A stretch of DNA of 64,000 nucleotides from Stromatinia cepivora (taxonomy: Eukaryota; Ascomycota; Leotiomycetes; Helotiales; Sclerotiniaceae), in NCBI GenBank assembly GCA_014898415.1, contig RCTD01000020.1:62001-126000 (forward strand). The letters run 5' to 3'. The notes beneath the pieces were generated by a model. The model did no database searches, was not told the DNA's origin, and saw nothing but the letters and a program-made list of their open reading frames with translations. This document shows positions 59,201-64,000 of this stretch, piece by piece (position 1 is the first letter of the stretch; each line of letters starts with the position of its first letter). The translations under genes were made by a program, and so were the position numbers.

Positions 59201-60587
59201 ATGATTCCTCTTTTTGTATTCTCCCCCTTCAAGGACCACCAGGACCCCTTGAACACCAAGGATTTCACATGATTGAAATGTTGAGCTGAATATTATCCCT
59301 AGATCTTTACCTACCTACCTAGACATAGCATCTTAAACTTGAAAGGTACACACCCAGACATGTAGCCCAACCAATACACACCAACAAAAATGATACCTTT
59401 GATCAATGTTATCCTTATGAGAACGATATATTGGAGAATAATCGGGGATTCATGTCTTGAATCTTGTCATACTATAAATACAATCTTTATATCCATCTAT
59501 TTCCCTTTTATCTTGATTATCATTGGCGGAAGATTATGACCCCCTGATTACCGAATATTCTCACCTCCACTTCTCCAAATTCCCCATCTTTTCGCAATCC
59601 CCTAAGGACTTCCCCCTAGTTTAACATCACATCTAAACATATCGCCATTAAACTTATATGCAGAGTCGCAAGGGTTTTTTTCAAACAGAGCTGCTTCGTC
59701 GATGGAACAATCTTCACCGAGAGCACACCTCTTATCTTTCCTATTTTTCCATAACAAGTTGCTATTCGATCCAAAGAAAACCCCTTTCCCACATCGACCT
59801 GGGTGTGGCGTTGGGATTGGCTTGCTTGAGTACTACTCGCTGAACTAAAGGAAAAAGGAAAAACAAATACAACAAATATAGTAAAGAGATTAATAGAGAA
59901 CGGTATTAACATCACAGCACACAAACAAAACACCCGCCTCCCAAATCCTATCAAAGTTATAAATCCTCCCACCGTTCTCCGTTGTATGCATGAACTTCTT
60001 TCAATGGTTCATCACTTCAGTCAGCCCTCTTTCTAACCCCTCCAAACTTTAATCGGAACTCTTGGGCGAAATCTCGACAACTCCCACGGTCGACACTTCC
60101 GCGAAGAGACTTTAGCAAACCAACAAACTTTTCAACCGCAATTATACCACCTTGTTCAATATTATATTGCGAAACAGTGCAGTGCATAGAGATCTCCGAC
60201 AACAATTTCACCTGCAACATTACAATCTCATCTCAAAAGTGTCATAGAGTTTTTGACTTTCTCCTTCTACCGCGGATGTCTATCACTATCACTCTCGCAC
60301 CATTATTTGAAGATCACGGGCTGCCATGTAGTACAGAGAAACTGAGTGTGAGATCAATTTTATCCTGACGTTCAAACTACTGGACTCTCATACCTGACAA
60401 GGTACACATTAATATTGCAAGCAAGACATTTATCATACTTTCAACTTTCACCCGTCGATCCCAAACTTAATATTTAACAATCCGGTAAAATTATTGGAAT
60501 AGAAGCGTTTGTCCGATATTTTCCCAAGAGCATCAAGAACTTCCTAAATATTTCTCCTATCTGTCAATTACGAATACCAGCGAATCT
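56250..60587. other. Long intergenic region with microsatellites
   Basis: About 4.3 kb between the divergent transporter and QutR-like genes. It includes purine-rich leader sequence (56,300-56,400), T/C runs (56,937-56,961), the hexanucleotide array at 57,524-57,640, GATAGGT repeats (57,891-57,925), GGTTGTGGTTGTGG (57,967-57,980), TA/CATA microsatellites (58,010-58,035 and 58,441-58,483), an ACCGGTACCGGTAC-like palindrome at 58,190-58,204, and pyrimidine-rich leader near 60,400-60,580. Open frames such as 58,846-59,169 (107 codons) and 59,972-59,616 (118 codons, hydrophobic start) show no family and are not called. Confidence 0.45.
57524..57640 (+). repeat. Hexanucleotide microsatellite (ATCAAC)n, about 19 units
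   Basis: A perfect run of the hexamer ATCAAC from 57,524 to 57,640, followed by ATTAGAAC. Because the unit is six bases it stays open in every frame and creates an Ile-Asn repeat in a spurious frame (57,378-57,659). It lies between genes, so length variation should not affect a protein. Confidence 0.95.
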
Positions 60588-62603
60588 ATGGCAACCAAAC
60601 AACAACAATCAGCTCCGACGCCTACACGGCCGAGGAGCACAAATGGAGTTATTAAGGGAACGAAAGCTGGTATGGGAGATGAGAGGATAGTTGTCATTGT
60701 TTTCGGACAAGGTCAAGGGAGAATTGTTCCTGTTTTCGCAGATGTCCTTGGGAAACCACATCGAATGGCCACCAACTTTTCGGCGCTTAGAAATGAGGAT
60801 CATGGAACTGTTATAGGAATAGCAGCAAGTGATGCAAAGGGTGATATTGATTCCCGGAATCGTTCATTAGTTATCGCTATTAATGCGCATTGTGTCGCTT
60901 TGGGGATGCCACCTGATCTGAATTTATCGGCTTCAACAGATTATGAATTCCTTTACACTGAGACACCATTTTTTCGAAGAGATCTTTCACGATTTATCTC
61001 ATTCATTTTGGGCCAAATAAGTCATCATGAAGCACTCATTACGAAACCAAGGACTTATTTCATATCGACTACATTTCCAGATGTTCGGACGGCATTATCT
61101 AATTTGGATATCCTCTCTGTTGGATCGGATGCAGTAGAAATTCGTGTCGATTTACTAAAGGAAGGTTTAACTGATGGAACTTTCAATTCTGTACCAAGTT
61201 TGAGTTATGTTGGGGAGCAAGTTATGCTGCTGAGACAGCGTACAGAATTACCGATAATATTCACGACAAGATGTACGAAAGAGAATGGTCGATTTCCTAT
61301 GGACAATCCAGAACTTTATTACGAGTACCTCTACCGAGCTATACAGTGGGGATGCGAATATATTGATGTTGAGGTTTGGTTACCAGAGGATATTAGAAGA
61401 AGATTGTTTGAGCAGAGAGGAAACAGTAGAATCATTTCGGCATTTCATGATTTCTCCGGAACATTCAAATGGCCATCACTTCAGGCTCAAAACATCTTTC
61501 AAGAGAGCCGAAAATATGGAGATATTGTCAAGATGATTACGATTATCAATACAATGTCGGAGAATTACGAACTAGAATACTTTCGTTCTCAGATCAAAGC
61601 CAACAACCCCGATGGTCCTCCGTTATCTGCTGTCAACATGGGACAACTCGGACAATTATCTCGAGCTCTCAATACCGTCTTCTCGCCCATCACACATCCT
61701 CTTCTCCCTATCGTCGCTGCACCCGGTCAATTGAGTGCCGCGGAAATTAACGGCGCTCTAGCAACCATGGGTCAACTCCCAAAGAAAAATATCTATGCTA
61801 TCGGTAACTTTCGCTCCACTCCACAAGCAACCTTTTTCGAAAGGTGTTTCAATGAGTTGGGTTTACCACACAATTTCGCAGCTGTGGACCGAGGTGTCAA
61901 AGGTTCCGTCGAAGCTTTCTGCTTGGAGCCTAACTTTGGTGGTGCGTACATCAATCCACCTCTTTCATCTCCACAACCATACATACCCACGCTATCAGAT
62001 GCAGCGCGTACCATTGGCGCCATCGATACTATTGTCGTTCGAGGCGAAGGACAATCATCAACTCTTATCGGGGACAACGCAACGTGGAAGGGAATTCGTG
62101 CAACACTTACGCGCGATTTTGCCCCTTCAGCATACAAAGACCGAGCTGCTATTATCTTGTCGAGTAATGGAGAAGATGCCGCGTCGGTTATATTTGCGTT
62201 GAGGAGTCTTAATATTGGAAAGATCTACACGGTTGGATTCAAGGCACATGGACCATTGGCGGCGGGTGTCGAGCCTTTCACTTCTATGGAGAGTGTTACC
62301 AAATCCGACACTCCATTCGCGATAATCTCAGCGCTACCACCGGAGAAGACTCATTTGGTACAACCTCTTTTAAGATATTTCAGTAATGGAAGAGACTCTC
62401 GAGGGCAAGGAAAGGTCTTCGTTGACCTTGCCAATGGACCAAGAAAAGGAGATCCGCTAGGTGTCGCAGAAGGATGTGGATGGACGGCTTATGGAGTTGC
62501 TGATACGAGTGCATTTACAACGGTGGAGACTTTGAGATTATTGGTGGGACAGAACGTTCCATATAGTTTTGTGAGGCTGGCGAGTGGGAGAGGGTTGTAT
62601 TGA
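60588..62603 (+). CDS. AROM-like protein, quinate repressor QutR/QA-1S type (short form)
   Basis: QutR/QA-1S proteins are derived from the last three domains of the pentafunctional AROM enzyme and repress quinate-use genes by binding the QutA/QA-1F activator. This single-exon protein has 671 residues. About 30-145 resemble a degenerate shikimate kinase without a P-loop. About 155-385 are a type I 3-dehydroquinase domain: [38 protein letters not shown], His287 in SAFHDFSG and Lys315 in YGDIVKM. About 390-671 are a shikimate dehydrogenase-like domain ([34 protein letters not shown]). The catalytic His and Schiff-base Lys of dehydroquinase are still present, while the shikimate-binding SxSxSP-type motif is replaced by FRSTPQ. 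The kinase-like part is shorter than in the roughly 900-residue QutR. No other quinate genes are in the window, although a sugar transporter lies upstream. Confidence 0.78.
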   Translation: MATKQQQSAPTPTRPRSTNGVIKGTKAGMGDERIVVIVFGQGQGRIVPVFADVLGKPHRMATNFSALRNEDHGTVIGIAASDAKGDIDSRNRSLVIAINAHCVALGMPPDLNLSASTDYEFLYTETPFFRRDLSRFISFILGQISHHEALITKPRTYFISTTFPDVRTALSNLDILSVGSDAVEIRVDLLKEGLTDGTFNSVPSLSYVGEQVMLLRQRTELPIIFTTRCTKENGRFPMDNPELYYEYLYRAIQWGCEYIDVEVWLPEDIRRRLFEQRGNSRIISAFHDFSGTFKWPSLQAQNIFQESRKYGDIVKMITIINTMSENYELEYFRSQIKANNPDGPPLSAVNMGQLGQLSRALNTVFSPITHPLLPIVAAPGQLSAAEINGALATMGQLPKKNIYAIGNFRSTPQATFFERCFNELGLPHNFAAVDRGVKGSVEAFCLEPNFGGAYINPPLSSPQPYIPTLSDAARTIGAIDTIVVRGEGQSSTLIGDNATWKGIRATLTRDFAPSAYKDRAAIILSSNGEDAASVIFALRSLNIGKIYTVGFKAHGPLAAGVEPFTSMESVTKSDTPFAIISALPPEKTHLVQPLLRYFSNGRDSRGQGKVFVDLANGPRKGDPLGVAEGCGWTAYGVADTSAFTTVETLRLLVGQNVPYSFVRLASGRGLY

Positions 62604-63098
62604 TTTCTCTGCGGACAGTGGAAATGGCTGTGACTATGCTGGACTAGCGATGCGCTTGTGGTGATGTCAGTGCATGATGTGGTGTTCTTTCTATTTTTGA
62701 CGAGGCAGGCGTTAGTGGACGGTATACAGCGGGCCCATACTTCAAAGAATGAATAGGACGTTGTAGATGAGACTGGGACGAGGGTGGTTCGATTGATGAG
62801 GCCATTACTTTGTGCCTTTTAAGGTGTAGAGAGTTGGGATTATGTTTAGACCGCGGATTGAGGTTCGCATTGTCTTTTGTTTTATCGAGTGCCAAATTTA
62901 ATAAATGCAACAATATGGAAGTTGAAATCTTATTATACATACTTGGATGATCTTTGTGTCACTCGTTTCTCTCTTCGTGCTTCGTGGTTACTGAAGTCTA
63001 TTTTGACAATGGTCGGATATGCTTTATCATTATGCTTTAGAAAGTTACCTTCAATGTCCAAGTATCATTCTTATTACACAACAGCACCATCGCTATCT

Positions 63099-63163
63099 CA
63101 TCTTCACATCACATCTTCACATCACATCTTCACATCACATCTTCACATCACATCTTCACATCA
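63099..63163 (+). repeat. 13-bp tandem repeat, five units
   Basis: Five perfect copies of CATCTTCACATCA, followed by CCG. Pyrimidine/A-rich, intergenic. The unit is not a multiple of three. Confidence 0.9.
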
Positions 63164-63598
63164 CCGAAACACACATTCATTATATCAAATTTTCAGAGTA
63201 GGAATAAATTCTACAGTTTATTTCTCGTCCGAAACAAGCTGGATTCTGAAAGGTTCGAATATTGCCAAAATGGTTATTTCATGAAATTTTTGTGAGCTCT
63301 CTAATATTTGAATATCCTGTCACCTATTCCGTCCCTCCTCAACACCCTATGGTCAATCCTTTATTTTCCTATTACGCCTGTCTTTTCATTCATCGTGAAG
63401 CTTTTCTTAACTGGCCCGAAGCCCTGGAATATGTGTAATATATATAGCCTCAAAAGCCCTTTCCCGTTCCTCTACTCCTGATTCTTTCACATGATCTCTC
63501 CATCCTTCTTCACATTCCTTCCTCCATTTCAAGATCTCCATACATAGAGGATATAAGCCTTCTTTCTGGCGATTAATTCATCAAATGTCTCCATTTCT

Positions 63599-63802
63599 TC
63601 AATGTTTCGATTCGGACATTAAGTGCTGCAGGCTCTCTAGAACTTGTGACTCCTCATCAGCATCTAGTGAAAACGCTGATAGATCTATAGTCTTCCCCAA
63701 ATTTTTGGGGTTGATAAGAATTCCATCGATGACCAAAAACTTTGCATTAATACGCTGGGCATAGTCCCCTTGGGCAATGATAGCAATATCTTGGTCATTC
63801 AT
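63599..63802 (-). CDS. Possible small hypothetical ORF
   Basis: A 67-codon frame with balanced composition (MNDQDIAIIAQGDYAQ...) and an acidic C-terminal half. It could be the end of a longer spliced gene, since minus-strand sequence upstream was not resolved. No domain is recognised and there is no strong start evidence, so it may be chance. Confidence 0.2.
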   Translation of the reverse strand: MNDQDIAIIAQGDYAQRINAKFLVIDGILINPKNLGKTIDLSAFSLDADEESQVLESLQHLMSESKH

Positions 63803-63927
63803 TTGGCCACTGCATCAACGCATGTTTCTCGTCTTTGACGCGTTCTGTGAGGAATATTTTAAATTATTTTTTTTCTTTTCCGACGGCTAACTCTATTCAA
63901 AATTCGTATTGAATTTCTACGCATCAT

Positions 63928-64000
63928 ATGAAGTTCGAAGTCCGCCCACTTACTGCACTTTGGCCATTCTTAACTGACGAGATGAAGGACATTCATGCGA
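63928..64000 (+). CDS. Possible 5' end of a gene running out of the window
   Basis: From ATG 63,928 the frame is open for 24 codons to the window edge (MKFEVRPLTALWPFLTDEMK). The composition looks coding, but the fragment is too short to identify. Confidence 0.2.
   Translation, partial: MKFEVRPLTALWPFLTDEMKDIHA

Larger units (their letters stand above)
62604..64000. other. Terminal intergenic region with a 13-bp tandem repeat
   Basis: No confident gene. It holds a five-unit repeat (63,099-63,163), a TATATATA stretch at 63,438-63,445, a small minus-strand frame (63,802-63,599, 67 codons, no family), and an ATG at 63,928 that stays open to the window end. Confidence 0.4.

Noticed and set aside
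59616..59972. Minus-strand frame of 118 codons with hydrophobic start
   Set aside because: Hydrophobic start then random composition, no homology recognised; lies in a long intergenic tract.

Overview
The window is from a filamentous ascomycete. Short introns (46-108 nt) with GT..AG borders, C/T- and A-rich 5' leaders, and genes typical of Pezizomycotina support this. The gene set and gypsy-element types look like Leotiomycetes, perhaps Sclerotiniaceae (Botrytis/Sclerotinia relatives); that placement is an inference from protein character, not a search.

Two genome compartments meet at about 30.1-30.2 kb. From 1 to 30,209 the DNA is extremely AT-rich, almost free of open frames, and made of retrotransposon remains whose differences are mostly C>T and G>A transitions, as expected of RIP (repeat-induced point mutation). 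It can be resolved into layers. Element copy 1 (+ strand) runs from an LTR at 2,330-2,621 to an LTR at 24,470-24,761 and is interrupted by element copy 2 (- strand, 11,187-22,401, LTRs at both ends). Both are about 11.2 kb long once the nesting is undone, and both have 4-bp target duplications. Each carries gag, protease, reverse transcriptase, RNase H and integrase relics. Beyond pol each also has a 1,005-bp open frame in the opposite orientation and a Ser/Thr/Pro/Asn-rich sense frame before the 3' LTR. Outside them lie pieces of a second Ty3/gypsy family, a chromodomain-bearing chromovirus: two 3' halves in inverted orientation (115-2,329 and 24,762-28,479) and a 5' end (28,480-30,209).

From 30,210 to 64,000 the base composition is ordinary and genes are present: a decayed glutamine synthetase-like gene (31,751-33,142, closest to the AT block); a small secreted protein; a membrane-anchored methyltransferase-like protein; a DUF1365 membrane protein; MBF1 coactivator; a Cdt1-like replication licensing factor; two neighbouring 2EXR/F-box-like paralogs; the GET3 tail-anchored-protein ATPase; a 5-hydroxyisourate hydrolase; a two-exon Ser-rich orphan; a sugar transporter of the major facilitator superfamily; and a shortened AROM-like protein of the QutR/QA-1S repressor type.

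The genes are mostly unrelated housekeeping or accessory functions and do not form a cluster. The sugar transporter and the quinate-repressor homolog are about 4.3 kb apart, separated by a long non-coding tract with a hexanucleotide microsatellite, so a functional link is only a weak suggestion. No tRNA, rRNA or CRISPR features were seen. The most unusual item is the pair of matching antisense frames in the large gypsy elements.
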